Made by a program: the position numbers and the translations under genes. From Amblyornis subalaris (Eukaryota; Chordata; Aves; Passeriformes; Ptilonorhynchidae): DNA of 64,000 bases. The stretch covers positions 1,426,001 to 1,490,000 of the forward strand of contig JACAXG010000124.1 of assembly GCA_018881555.1 (NCBI GenBank), written 5' to 3'. The notes under the pieces were generated by a model. The model searched no databases and was not told the origin of the DNA. It saw only the letters and a program-made list of their open reading frames with translations. Of this stretch, positions 1-13,600 are shown piece after piece (the first letter of the stretch is position 1; each line of letters starts with the position of its first letter).

Positions 1-3000
1 GAATGAAATTTCATAACACCATCATTGTGAAAGAGTATTATCGTGCGGTGGATGTTAAGTCACCAATTCACTAAAAACTCTTGGTTTTTAATCTATAAAT
101 ATACCTATAACCTGGATTTTTTTTAACTAGACACACTGAGAATACAAAACAAGATCTTTGCTACTACTACTAAGNAAGAAATAACAAACTTTGTATGAAT
201 GTATAAGGTGATACACAATATTTTTGTGAATTGTAAGAATCTATTAACCACATGATTTTGATGACAAGATCAATTCTAAATACCTCACATCTCAAGCACA
301 GCCTACGATGCCTTTTAGAGCCAGCTTATTTATTAAGNTGTAAAATCTCTTTGGAACTGCTTGTAACTTGTCGATGCTTGTTCATGTTCTACAGGTACCA
401 CCCCTGTAGTACATATTTCTTTTTTTCTTTTTTTCTTTTTTTTTGTTTCTGGGCACTAGAAATAAAGAGGGAGTTAGTGTCTCAGTCATTCATTTGCTAC
501 ATTGGCTTGGGCCTGACACTGAAGCCCTCCTTCAGGTAAAATTCCTGGCAGATACCTCTCAAGAATTGCAGCAAGATCTCCACCTGCAGCAGCTCTATAG
601 GCCAGGCAATTATTAACAGCTGCTATGTAGTATGCAGCTATACGAATAAACTCCCTTTCCCAAATTAAATGGTTGAAAACTCATCAGTATAGAAGAATGA
701 AAATAATTCCAGTGTTAACAATGTGCTGCAAATCATTATGCAAAACCCAGACACACTTTCAGCTTGTTTGATTTTAAATTATTTCAGACTAATACAGTTT
801 ATTTAGAATGACTGACTCATAATGGGAGTTTTGCTAAGCATTTAGCAAATGCTTCGTTTTTAATGGATTAAATTATTTTCATAACTTGACATGTTCTGTA
901 AAGTTCTGTATTGACCTAGTAATATATCTACATCTTGTTTACATTTCAAAAATTTAATGGCACAGAATGACAGCAATATTATTCATCTGTAAAGTGATAT
1001 TTGGATTGCCTGTTTATGTGTGTGGCACCTCAACACACAACTGAAAGTCTTCTTAGAGACTACTTCTGTTAGTAGAAAAAAACAGTCACAGTGCTTCAGC
1101 AACAAGGAACACAGGGTTGAAAAACATCTGGTCAAAAATCTACACATGATGTTCATAATTTAGAACTGAGGAATCATAAAAAGAGATAAGTTTTTTTCTT
1201 ACTAGTTCTACAGAAAAATTCTTCAAACTGGAATACCCTACATTTTAGCAGAGAATATGCCCTTTTAAATTAGGTAGGCATCATCCTCACAGAGCCATAC
1301 GTATTTACCAGGAAATAAAATTGTCATATTACTGAATTAGTCTAGCCACTGATACCAGATATTATCCTCTGAAGACTATGCACAAAGCAGGAAAATTGCA
1401 CAGCATTTATCTTTTCATCTACTCATATTTTCTCAGTTATTCAGAAGACCATTCACTGGAGGTCAAAGTCTCAGTACTATTTAAATGTCATTTAACTATT
1501 AGTGCAGGCTTCAAAACAACCTTAAGTATTCCATAGAAGAAAGCCAAGGATAAAAGCTGATGTTTGAGAACTTACATTTTATATTTTTAATAGCAAAAAT
1601 AAGAAGAAATATTTTGACAAAATCTTCCTGGCAATGATTTTGAGGTTTAATCAGACATGGAGAAAACAAAAATAGAACAGTTACAATTTTTGAACAGTGG
1701 CAGTACCTTTATAAACAGCATTATGATAAGAGGTATCAAATGGCAAAGAAAAGTAGCACCGGTACCAGAACAAGCAGTAAGTGCTAAGAACAAAGCCAGT
1801 AAGATAAGGCTGAACTAATTAATTTGTCAAACCTTGCCTAGAAAAGTTGAAAGAAGTTTAACATGTTCAAGACTGACTGCAGCTATCACAGGCACATGAC
1901 AGTGTACTCCACACTGAAGTCAACCCCTTTTATTTTTATATATATACATATATATCTATTCTCTCATCTTATTTAAGACTCTGTAGCTATTCCCAATATT
2001 GTGATACTCCCTAGACATTATATTGTTTGGTATCATAAAACTGATTATTTTTAAACCTACCATAGGTTTGTTCCAAAGGCAGGAGTTACCTTTTCTTTCA
2101 GAGCTTAGCACAGTAGATACCTACTCATTGCTAGTATTGCTGGCTGATACAGCAACACTGAGAATATTAAAAAGACCTTTTTCATAATTGCAATTCATGA
2201 CTGAGCACATACTTTAGAAAGAGAAGAACATATGGAATACTATTTAAAAGCTTTAGAGTATTTTTCTGTCTGTGTGGTCAAAGGCATTCCATTTTGTGCA
2301 AAACACTTCAGTATTTATTAAGGCAAAGCCCAGCATCTACATCTCTCAGATGAATATGATCTCTACCAGGCTATAGCATCACTCATCATCATTCGCTTCG
2401 GACCATGAAAGTCAGTATGATGATGAATGGGAATCTGATTTATTTCTAAAACATTTTTATATCAAATTGCTTTGAAACTTTTCTTTAAGCAAATATAAGG
2501 TGGTTTGGCTAACTGAACAAAAAAAACCATTTCTATTTTGGCTAAATTCAGTATCAGTATATATAGGAAGGTTACTTAAACTNCTGGGTTTATTGAGTTC
2601 AGTACTTTCCTAAGGAAAATTAGAGCAGTAGATCACAAAAATATCTCACCAAATTTATAGTTATAAGCATTAACTTCTTGAAATACTTTTAACTTCAGGA
2701 AATGTTTTCCATTTAGTTGAAAGACAGTTATGTTATGGTAAACTGCTGTGCAAGGAAACAGCATGCTGGTATTTGAAGAAGTAACTACTTATTTTCTATT
2801 TTCATTTAACAGCGAAAGTTAAAAAATCCTTTTTCTGTAGTGAAAACTAATTCACATACCTGGAAAGCCTCCTTCCCCAGGAAAGCACTCATCAGTACAC
2901 TTCATAAAGCTCCAGTTTCTCTCTAATATAATTCTGCACTTGTGGTCTCATTTCCTTTCTTAAAAAATCATTTTTCAGCAAATTATTGACATCGGGAGAT

Positions 3001-4480
3001 GCTCTGTGAAAACCAGACTAGAAGCATTTGCATCATATGTGTGTATTTCTTAACACTGTTTTCCATAAAATAGTGCAAGACAGACACAGAGGTTAATAAA
3101 ACACACAAAAACCAAAAAATTGGAATAAAGTCCAAAGGTTTCCACACAGATAGAAGTATATCTTTTTCTTGAGAAAAACCACTAACACTTCTATCTGGTC
3201 TTTAGAATTCAAATACCATGCAGGAACAAGCATCTGACCTAATAATGGTAAATTAATATGCCAGTTTTCAAGTATACTAATAATCATCCTCAAACAATAC
3301 CTTGTCCTAAATGAATAAATAAGTTTCAGAATGGTTTTGAACAAAATAATTCAGACATTCTGCCATNGCTATCCAATATGTCAGTCTCAGATCTTTCTGT
3401 AAGTTTTGGGGATAAATTAATTGCAAGTAAGTTCCCTCCAGTCAAGCAGAAGTTACTTATATGTAAACCATTCTCTTCTCAGTGAAGGAGAGGCTCAGGT
3501 GCTCTACGCATTTCTGTCTCCCCCAGCTCAACCTTGCTAAAGTCCTCATTTTGGGGCAGGTGACAAAGACTTAGCAAGGCAAAAGAATAATTAAGCAGGG
3601 CAGGGGCCCATCAACAGTTTATTGTCTGGCATTTTCATCCACATACCATTGCAAATTATCTGTTCCACAAAGAAAACAACCTCCAAAAGCAAACTGATTC
3701 AGCAGCAATGCTCATCAAAGCAAGTACCAGCAACACAACAGGATCCAGAGTACCCCTCTACCTCTGACCCATTCCAGTTTATTTTCTTTACCTATTTCCC
3801 ACAATTTCTGCATTTCACCATCACTTCTACCAAAAGCTGGAAATCTGCAAGAGTCCACAGGTATCTATGGAAGAGACGAGCACACAGAGATTTTTCTTGT
3901 GTTAAAAACGATCTTTAAATAATTTTAATTTTCTAAGGAACAGTTCTATTGTAAATAGGTGTATTACGTATATGAAAATTGATTAATTTTGACATAGTGC
4001 CTTGATGCCAAGTTTCAAGAACAGCAATGTGAAAAGTTCCTACAAATAGTGCGGGCCTACCTTGGAGGAAATGACAAATCTAGATTTCTCTTTCCTAACT
4101 GTGTGAGGATGGGAGAAGAATATTTGCAAAACACGTGTGAACTTGGGAGAAAGCTACGTATGGACACACATTCGCACACTCTGTTGTGGACTTAGTTTAG
4201 CTAAATTCACAACACAACCTTCTGAGGAGCCAGATATCCTCGTCATAGGCTATCAGACCTGGAGATAAGCAATGTCTGCTCCAGGAAAGGGTTGAACCAA
4301 TTGGTACTTTTGGTGGGCACACTAGCAAGCATATTTATTTTAAAGTAACTAAATCTTTTTTACTAGTCCTAATGTTCTTTATCTTCACTCTAATGATTCT
4401 CACCACTTTCATCTCTTTTGATATTACAAGGCCCCTCAGATTTTTTACTGTAACATTCCTATATATAGTACTTCTATATT
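1..4480. other. Unique AT-rich DNA, no gene seen
   Basis: No reading frame here has protein-like composition or recognisable motifs. Minor contents are a T-rich pyrimidine tract at 416-444, an AT-dinucleotide tract near 1936-1957, and a hairpin at 2380-2429 (see findings). Single N's occur at 175, 338, 2583 and 3367. I recognise no transposon. Confidence 0.6.
416..444. repeat. T-rich low-complexity tract
   Basis: A run of T interrupted only by single C's, about 29 nt long. It is not attached to any recognisable retroelement, so it is simple low-complexity sequence. Confidence 0.8.
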
Positions 4481-4499
4481 GTTATAAATAAAAATCATG

Positions 4500-5372
4500 A
4501 GTTGGCTTTTGCATGTTAATTATTCAGGGATTAGTTAGTTAGTTAGTAAAGTTTGTGAAGTTAATTGTGTGTTAATTTATAAGTTGTCCAGTTAAATTGT
4601 TAGCCCTNTTTTTATAAAGTTTGATTATTGGAATTTATAATTAAAAACCTGTTTATGAAGTTTAATGTGAGTGAAAACCAGTTTTCTTAAAGTTTGCTGT
4701 TGAGAATGTGTTCAAATAGCTTTATACAGTTTTATAAAGTTCAATTGTTAAAACTATGTTGATGCAAAAGTTGAATACTATTTCATGAAGTTTTTTTGTA
4801 CTGTTATAACTAATTTTATACATTTTCTGTATATTGTAAAGTTCAGTGAATCCCTTGAAACTGGATCCTAAGCTTCAATATTAAGGGACACCAAACTCCT
4901 GGGTGTGGTTCCTGGGCTATTTTTAGAAACAGACGGTTGGCTTGCAGCTTGGCATTCTGCCAGCCTGAATTTCAATGAGGACTGTTTCCCGCCTTTTTCC
5001 CCCATGACATCAGCCAGAAGACCACCCCCTGGCAACAGACCAGCTATTGGTAGAAAAAAGGAACAACATCATCACCTCTCACCAATCATTGCAAGCCGAG
5101 TGGGCTGGACTGTAGGCGGTCCTGGGAGGAGCCAATGGAGCATAAAAATGCCTGCACAGCAGGGAGAGGGGTCTTTTACCTTCAGAATAGCTGTAGGTGA
5201 AGCCCCTGCGCTGAGGTTACTGGCCTCTAACTTTACAAAAGACTTTAATAAAGACTTTTTGCTTTAGATTAGCTAAAGCAAGCCCAGCGCAGCAANGATT
5301 CTGCNGTGGGCACTACGCCAAGNCGGCATCATAGAGTCTCCAATCCCTGCACCCGGTTTTTCTCATTTTATT
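4500..5372 (+). mobile_element. LTR-like element (solo LTR of an endogenous retrovirus), ends approximate
   Basis: The 3' half is organised like an LTR promoter on the plus strand. There are CCAAT boxes at 5082-5086 and 5132-5136, a TATA-like CATAAAAATG at 5141-5150 and a poly(A) signal AATAAA at 5247-5252, followed by a GC-richer U5-like tail. The AT-rich 5' half begins near a (TTAG)n stretch at about 4529-4548 and carries at least six degenerate copies of a TWAARAAGTT-like word near 4547, 4613, 4655, 4690, 4735 and 4839. No retroviral coding sequence or second LTR was seen nearby, so it is probably solo. I found no convincing target-site duplication, so both ends are estimates. A 120-codon open frame inside it (4905-5267) is judged accidental. 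Three single N's cluster at 5296-5323. Confidence 0.6.
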
Positions 5373-7880
5373 TTGGGTACTTTAATTTTGAAATTTATAT
5401 TTTTCTTACGGTTGTTACTTGAATTTTTCTTTTATTTAAATTGCTGCTTTTTTAAAAATAAATTATTTTTTGTTAATCACGATTAAGAGTTGTGTTTTTG
5501 ACATATATGGAGGTTTTATATTTTACCCTATCATTTCACAGAAGCTACCGTGGAATTTTCATGCTAACCAGTGGGTTTGCTTTTGGTACAACATATACTT
5601 ACACTTGAGTTTTGAGGACAATTTTGCTCAACAAAATGAGTGGTGATAATGTGAAAGGAGAGGAGAAAGTAGCAAATATAATTTTGTTTAAACAGACANA
5701 TCTGTGAATTCTACTAAAATTTAATGGATGGGAAGAAGTGAAACTGAAATATTGCAGTAAACACAAAACTGAAAGGATAATGAGAACAGAAAGAAATTAA
5801 GTTACACTAATAGAAAAGGGAGGTGGGAAAAGACTGTCACCTTACCATAAAGAATNTGGATTATTTGAAAAGTTTATCTGTGTTCAGAAGATGTGTTTAA
5901 CTCAAACGGATGCACAGGGTCTAAATTATCTGCATCTATATGCACTATACAGGAAAAGACTGAATAAGTGAATTGTAAAAAAGTAATTTCTGCCTTAAGG
6001 GCTATGCAAACTACTACAGGATGAAGAATTTGCTATAGTCTAATCAGTGTGGATTTCACTGTTGTAGTAAAAATGAGCAAGATAAAAAGAAAGACAATGT
6101 TGTAGCCTGTGCTAATCATAGAAATATAAAGGCTATGAATAAATAATAAAGGGGAAAATGAGAAATGAAATATAGAAGAGAGACGTTAATGTTGAAATGA
6201 AAAATGTGTCTCAAAATGAACAGTTGAATCTTTGTAACTGAAAATAGTATTAATGTTGCCATGTGGAGCATTTATATAATTTACAGCAGTTTAGATTTCC
6301 TGGCTAATTTTGTGTTGCACTTGAGGTTCCAGTGCAGAAGGGTATGAGCCAAACTTCCCCTCTAGGTTCTGAACAGCACACAGTGCACACATGCTGCATC
6401 CTGAACATCCCCTCCTACCACAACATCCAAGAGAATGGACAGTTTGGCCATTCTCATTCTTGAAGGATCAAGATTGCAACAGGAGTGAAACAGTGTAACA
6501 GCAACAGAAAAGGTAAAAATCCCCATCAATTAAAGGAATTAAATGGTGCATTTACCTGTGACAGAGCAGGACTAGACTCAACAGAAATTTCCTTTGTACA
6601 AAAGTNGTTTGTACTTACCCAGCAGACTGCAGAAAATGCAGGTAAGCAGGTTTTAGAAAGCAGAAATTTCGCTTCTGGAGTCACTGGGCCATTCAAAAGT
6701 GATTCAGTTTGCATTGTGGAAGCCCACTTCAGCTGTGTGAGAACTGTGAAATGATCCCAACTTTTCCTTTTTACACTACAAAGACATAGCATGAGATTCA
6801 TGGCTGGCAAGAAGCACCTGCTTTCAAACATCCCTGAACTCAGTTAAGATTACTTTAAAGGGTTTCTTATTTCATGTAGACATTTCTGCCACTCAAACTA
6901 CTATCTGTAGGAATACACAGATTCTTCTAAATCCTCCTTTATTTCAGCTGCAAGACTGTCTCATTCTTTGCCTAGATTACAGTTAATTTCAAACTAAAAA
7001 TGCCTTTTCATGGTATTCCATTTCCAACTTCATTAGGGAATCTTCAGTGAGAAAATGATAGTGAGAAGGAAACTGAAATATATATCAGTATAATATGGCC
7101 ATGAGAACTGAAGAGAGTGTAAAAAAGATGGAAAACTGTCAAAACTGTCCATAGTTGTAAAGATCTCTGTGTAAAAAGGACTTAGCATATGTAATTCTAA
7201 AGAAGGAGGGAGGGAGCTAACTGAACAGAAAATTATCTATGGTGTGGCAAGCAAAATTATGAATGATAGAAATCTGGTGTCAGAAAATTATCAAAAGAAA
7301 AAAATTTCAGTATTCATTCTAATAGAATGGAACTGAAAATACCCATTAATGCTTTCAAAGCATAGTAATGCTGCACTGCAGACTCATTTCATATCAGTAA
7401 TGAAGTCTGAGTTGCCACAGAAACAAGCATATGTTACATAGACAGTATATAGGAGAGAAAGCTGCTTTCTGGATAAACTAAGAATTTGCCATGAATCTAC
7501 AACATAAAAAAGAAGACAGCAAACATGCTTTACATATTCATGAAATAGTATCTCTAGGACTACCCCAAGATAATACATGCATAAATCTGCAAATTCATCC
7601 CAGAAACTGTTTATGAAGAAGTAATAGCTGCTCTGTAAAGTGTTTAACTTCAAAAGAAGCCGGAAAAAGAGCTAAATCTCATATTTGCAAAGAATTTTTT
7701 CCAGGCTATTAATAAGACATTAGCTCCAATGAAGGACTTAAAAACATCAATGAGAATTACATTCTGCTTCCTTTCCCTTGTTAAAGGACATGAATATGTA
7801 ATACAGAAATTGGAGGATACTTAACATTAGCAACATTAATAGTTGCATCAGACAATTTGGCATCTCAGTTTTTCAGAATA
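5373..7880. other. Unique DNA, no gene seen
   Basis: No recognisable gene or transposon. Overlapping short open frames on both strands near 6485-6831 have no family resemblance and look accidental. Confidence 0.55.
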
Positions 7881-8012
7881 ATTTACAAATATTAATTTAG
7901 CCATGCAACACCCTTCCGAAGTAAGTGCTATTAGTGTTTACTATTATGAATGGAAGATTCATGGAAGGCAGCTGACATTTCCAAAACTCAGCAGTCAGCA
8001 CAATTAGTAAAA
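7881..8012 (-). repeat. MIR-type SINE relic
   Basis: Read on the plus strand, the segment follows the antisense of the MIR core. It has TTTACA..ATTAA..., then a CAACACCC / GTAAGTGCTATTAG stretch matching the AACAACCC..GTAGGTACTATTA part. After that come an ATGGAAGAT.. stretch like the ATGAGGAAACTG part and AGCA..AGTAA near the end. MIRs are very old tRNA-derived SINEs that predate amniote divergence and are sparse in birds. The similarity is diffuse over about 130 bp, as expected at that age. The call is by eye and could be partly coincidental. Confidence 0.55.
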
Positions 8013-10292
8013 GATACAATAGTTCTCCAACTAAACAGGGACCATTAAACTTCCCTTTTTGCTAACATAATAATCATCTTGATATGCTAAATGAAATAAA
8101 ACTATTCAGTAAGTCAATATAGCCACAAGCAAGAGATTCAGATCAAAAGTACCGAGTGAGTATTTATGAGGATTGAAGAAAAAACTCTTTAGACTACAGT
8201 CAGTTCAAGACTATATGACGAACCAAATTTAAGTAAACCCAAANATAAAATAATTATGAGGAGTTAATGAGATCCTCATGTGTGAAAAGGCAAAGCAGAT
8301 GGAGCATCAGGACAGCTAAGCAACTCTATTAAAACACTGAGAATACATCCAATACCACTAAGTCAGTCATTGCCTTTTCTTCTTTTCTCACCTGCGTGCT
8401 ACTATCCACACATTCCAGCTTCCCTACCATCAGCCTGTGCCAATGCCTGGTAAATCAGACAGTGAAACTGATCCAGCTTTATTTTTGAGTAAAACATAAA
8501 ACTTCACATGATGCAAATATAAAGGACTGGGGATGGGAGTTGACATGGTTGCTCTGTAGTTGGACCAGGTCTTTTGCTGGACAGCACATGTGCAAAGTGA
8601 GAAACGTGAGCAGACAGAACCACACCAGGTATCTCACTGAAGCCTCTCATCTATCCCTCACCTCCCACCCCCAAAGCCTGCTGGCTTTTTTTTATATTCA
8701 TTGAGAAAAACTGAAACCACAATCAACTTCATTTGGGCAGTTCTGGCAGCACAAAGAAATCTGAATTGGCCATATCTTCATCCTTGGGCAAACACCCTGA
8801 AGTGTATCCATGCCACTTTGAGGTGGTTGATAGCAACACCCCACCCTCAGTGGGGCATATAAGCTATGCATGTGTGTGACTGGGTACAGCTACACTGCTC
8901 TGACCTGCCCACATTAACCCTGAAGCCAATTAAGAGGAAACACTGATGATAGTTCATCTTACATCTCACCTTGCTGTGAGATTTGGGTTCTTTATGTGTA
9001 AGTCAAATCTCTGAACCTCTCAAAGGGAATCAGTCTGAGCTTATCTAAACACAGGTACTAACAGCAAGGAAGTAAGAAACTCTTTTCTAATGTACATCAC
9101 TTCAGTCATCACTGAGCACCCTAAAATCCCCTTTTTTTTCCCTTAGAAAGTACCTTGAGGCTAGAAAACCATAGGATGAATTCACATGTAGGAAAACAGT
9201 TAATAGGAACTTTTCAGACAGAAACAGTTGCTTAAGACTTTTACTGTGTAAGATCTGTGCAAGGCCCCTGAAATTAAAAAAGCAGACATCTACATCCTGA
9301 CACATCTAACCATCACCTAAAAATTTGATCCTAAAGATTGCTTAACTGAGCTGTGGGGCCAAGCTAGTGTTAGAAAGTATCACAGAGATGGAACTACAAA
9401 CTTATTTCCATTTGTTAGCATAACCATAAGCATGATCCACTGTGTTGTACTGCAGAACACGTTGATCAGCAAAATCAGATCATTTTGGCTACTTCATAAA
9501 GCTGATACGAAATAATACTGCTATATACGCACACTGCTCTGTTATAAATACAGGTCCTCTTAGGAACAGAACTTCTGAAACAGATGATCTGAAACTAAAT
9601 CATACAGGTAAATTGTGTCTGATTTATTTTTGGATTATTTCAAATAGTTACAGCAGTCACACACAAGTGCAGTTATTGGCAATAACGTCCAGAAGTTGTC
9701 ACTCAAAGGCAGTGATTTAAAAAGTGGAGCTTTCAGATGTGCTTTTCTCATGAACATAATAACATCCTCTATAGCTGAATGACCTCTAAACTGGAGTCTT
9801 GCAGAGGGAAAAAGTATAAAGGTCAGGAACAATAATATGGAAAACTGAAATTGTGCACAAAATGCATAAGAAAACTTTTAGGATAGCTACGTGTACTGTA
9901 CATCTAATAGCTGATTAGAGTCAACGGCTTATTGAGGAAGACAAAAATTAATTTCTCATACAATATGGCCATAGAAACATGTTACAAATCAGAGACACAA
10001 AAAGCCAAACTCACTGCTTAGTCATACAGCAAGTGCCTTGACTTCTATTCTTGCACGAGCTGTGATCTGTAGCAATATCCCATAGGCTAAAGGTCCTTGA
10101 AAATATATAAAAAGTAAGCACTTGAAAAACTTTCCTCAGCCTTTGGGGGTATATTCAGAAACCTCCTTCTAAAAGTGCTGAAGCTGATTAGCACCTTGAG
10201 AAAGAAATCCAGCAAAACACAAGCTGCTCCTTCAACCAGTTAATCCTTTTGCCTTGCTTCAAATATTGTCATAAGTTTTAAACAGATCCCAA
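8013..10292. other. Unique DNA, no gene seen
   Basis: No gene or clear repeat recognised. A stretch near 10018-10060 loosely resembles the 3' part of antisense MIR but is too weak to call. Confidence 0.55.
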
Positions 10293-10625
10293 AATCACAG
10301 AATAAGCTGAGTTGGAAGGGATCCACAAGGATCATCGTGTCCAACTCCTAGCCCTGCACAGGACTATCCCCAAGAATCACACCATGTGCCTGAGAGCATT
10401 GTCCAAACACTTCTTCAACTCTGTGAGGCTTTGTGCTGTGACAACTTCCCTGGGGAGCCTGTTCCAGTGCCCAACCATCCTCTGGACAAAAAAACTTTTT
10501 CTAATATTCCAGCCTAAACCTCCCCTGACACAACTTCAGGCCATTTCTTCAGGTCCTGTCACTGGTCACCGCAGATAAGAGATCAGTGTCTGCCCCTCCT
10601 GTTCAGTGTAGAGAGATGCATAACC
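10293..10625 (-). mobile_element. CR1 LINE, 5'-truncated copy
   Basis: The plus strand shows the reverse complement of a chicken-repeat-1 3' end: AATCACAGAATAAGCTGAGT at the left edge, then GTTGGAAGGGATCCACAAGG. Typical phrases follow: GTCCAACTCCTAGCCCTGCA, CTGTGAGGC, GGGAGCCTGTTCCAGTGCCC and CAACTTCAGGCCATT. CR1 elements insert by target-primed reverse transcription and are usually 5'-truncated, with short terminal ATTCTRTGATT-like repeats rather than poly(A), which fits this copy. The element's 3' end is at 10293. Its truncated 5' edge near 10610-10625 is approximate. Confidence 0.92.
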
Positions 10626-13600
10626 AGCTCTAATTTAATTTATTTCACTATCTCATGCATGTGTATAATCTGTAATTTAAATCAATAAACATTTATTAAG
10701 CAGATTGTCTATTGAGTCACAGATGCTCTTGCTGCAGTTCATTACACTGGCTGATGTTCCAGAGTGTCCAGTGAGAACTGGAAGAATAAGGTACTGCAAA
10801 GTAAGCGATAAATGTCTAATGCCTCCAGCTCTTCAAGGAGGAAAGGAAAAGAAAGTATTACAGTGCTCGAAACTTAAGTTTAGCAGTTTAGCAAGCAGTG
10901 GAACTGGAACTCCAAGCTGGAGTCCTGTCATATTTTATATTAGTTGAAAAAGAATCTAGAACAATCACTACAGCACTGCAAGACCAAAACTACTTCACAA
11001 GAACAATCCACAAAACCTCAGAAAATTGAGATGTTGCCCTGAAACGGTAAATGCACCCCTACATTATTAGACAGTGAGAAGACTGGCAACAGAGAGATAT
11101 CATATACAAACTTCATATGTATCAGAATAGTTCATCATATACACATATCACATTAAAGGTTAACATGAAATTTAATGACTTCTTTAAGATGACTGCTTTT
11201 ACAGATATAAAGGAAATGAATATTATACTCAGACTAAATAGGGTATTTAAATTTCCTGTAATGAATAAAAGCAGACGTGAGAGCAATAGAAACAAGCCCA
11301 GCAGATTGTAGATGAAAAAAAACTAATTATGTCCATTATTTAACTAGCAACTGACAATCATATTGATTGAGAATATCAGAAAAACTAATATCTTTCACCA
11401 CATATTAATAGGAGTTTCTGTGAAGCACCTAGGGATAGTTCAAAATAAACTACATTTAAATACAATTTGAAAAAAATAAAATTCCTTCGGAGCAGGAGTT
11501 ATCCCTTGGGATCACAACACACACACTTGCTTCATTGGTCTTTGACAGCAAGTGCATGTTCTAGATGTTCCAGACCATTTATTTTTTTTCAGGAAAAGAC
11601 GGACAAGTTTTGCCTATAATATTGCAGTTAATCTTTAGGAAGAAAGGAGCTTTCCAGAGTTCCTGGTACTTTTGTCCAGCTGTCCTATAGAGGTTAGAAA
11701 TATGGTCATCTGCAAATTATTTGGGTGACTATTTATGCATCACCAAATCTGACCAAATAAACTGCTCAGAAGGGAAAGGAATGTCTGTCGTACAGAGGCC
11801 AACACTTAAGATTCCTACATAGTACTGGTTCGCTTCCTCTGAACACAGTGACTCACATTAAGCTGTGCATCAATAGGCAAGGCTCAGAATTCACAAACTG
11901 AGTCCTGCAGTGAGAATTTCACCAGGAGAAATGGCAGAAATTAGCTGTTATTGAAAAGGTGCACTACCTGAACCTTAATCCTAGCAGAGTAAGGGGATGG
12001 AGCCCCCCAAAAGAACCCACCCCTTCACAAGATCAGCCAACAGAGCACTCTTAACACTTCACTCCTGACAGGTGAGGTTTGGTAGATGGGGAACAGGAGA
12101 GGTGACATGAAGCACGTTTTGCTAGACAGTCACCCCTTGAGCCCAGATCAAATTCACAGACTATTCCAAATTCCTAGGCTAAGCACTTTTCTTCCCTTTG
12201 GATATAAAATATTGCTATTTTTTTCTCCATTGTTCCTTTCCTCTCTAAATGTGCTTAGGTTTGTATTTTTACTTTGTCAGTAGGGTTCTTCTAAACAGAG
12301 AAGCAGTACCTACTAAAAGCTCTGTCAGAGCCCACTGTCAGGAGGCATTTGAATTAGTGGCGAGTCANAGATTTAAAAAAAAAAAAAACAACACACAAAT
12401 AGAAGTCACATATTTCCACAGAGAAAATACTGAAGTCCTTTTATACTTAAATCTAAAAAGCTATATTTCAACAATACAATGTTTGTGATAAACACAAATC
12501 TTCACAAATTTAAATAGTATGACATAATTATAAATAAAGGTATTAGCTGGTCCTTGAGGATACTCCATTAGTCCATTCGTTTTGCATATTTAAATTGTAT
12601 TCTACCATCCTGATAAGCTATTGCACCCAAGTGCATCATAAAGTATAGTTTGTGCAGTGTCATTAATATATAATAAACACAACAAATCTTTATTTGCATG
12701 GATCCTAAACAAACAGAGGAATAAGATACTCTCCTGCCACTATACAAATGTTTCTTAACTGTTCAACAGCTGCAGCACTTTAGTGGGAGATGCTGTGAAT
12801 TTCAAATCTAACATTTTTCTAGTTCCTGGTTCCAGAAGTGCCTTCAGGTAATCTGGAGAGGCAATGAGGGACACACAGTCTCTATCTTAAAGGCTGCCAA
12901 TTTGCCCACACAGAGACACTATATTGCACACTAATCTGTGTGAAGCACACAACGCACAAGATGTTTTGTGAGAATTCCCTACTGCAAACAATCCTAATTT
13001 AATCTAAGCAAGATTACACACTCTTTTATTGACAAACATGCAAAGACCATATCTACACCCTTCGGCAGCACACGGCACAGCCAGCCTGCAGCTGTCTCCA
13101 ACAAAGCTGGTATACCCACATGACATTATGCAGAGCTATGACCCAGATCAATCTAAAAGGAATATAGCTACATCCATGTCATTGCAATGCAGCTGTGACA
13201 CAATGGTACTGCTTCCATTTCTGAAGCCAGCATGGGCAGTTCTGTGCTATGCACGTCGGACACATGCTCTAAAATTGTCTATGAAAGGGGTTAGTATAAA
13301 GACAGCACTCAGAACAAATTACATAAAGGAATATACAGCTTGCTTTTTACTTATGCAGCAATTCCCCTTTGTAGGCAAGTCCTGTTATTCCACAGGCCAT
13401 GTTTAAATCTGACTTGGATTAAACAGCCATGAAATTGAGTGCAGGAATCTGCTTATATCACCAGTGGAGACTAATGCCATATGGATAAAGAACTGAGAGA
13501 TTCTGGTATTTTTCAAGCTTTGGAGGATTTGAGGGGTTGTTTACTCTCCTTCCACACTCAAAATCAGTAACCTACAGTAACATTCTAGCAGCTTTTAAGC

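Noticed and set aside
4905..5267. 120-codon open frame
   Set aside because: It lies across the promoter, TATA and poly(A) region of an LTR-like element, so it is not an independent gene.
13029..13406. 125-codon open frame on the plus strand
   Set aside because: No family resemblance, no promoter or splice context, and no codon bias visible by eye.
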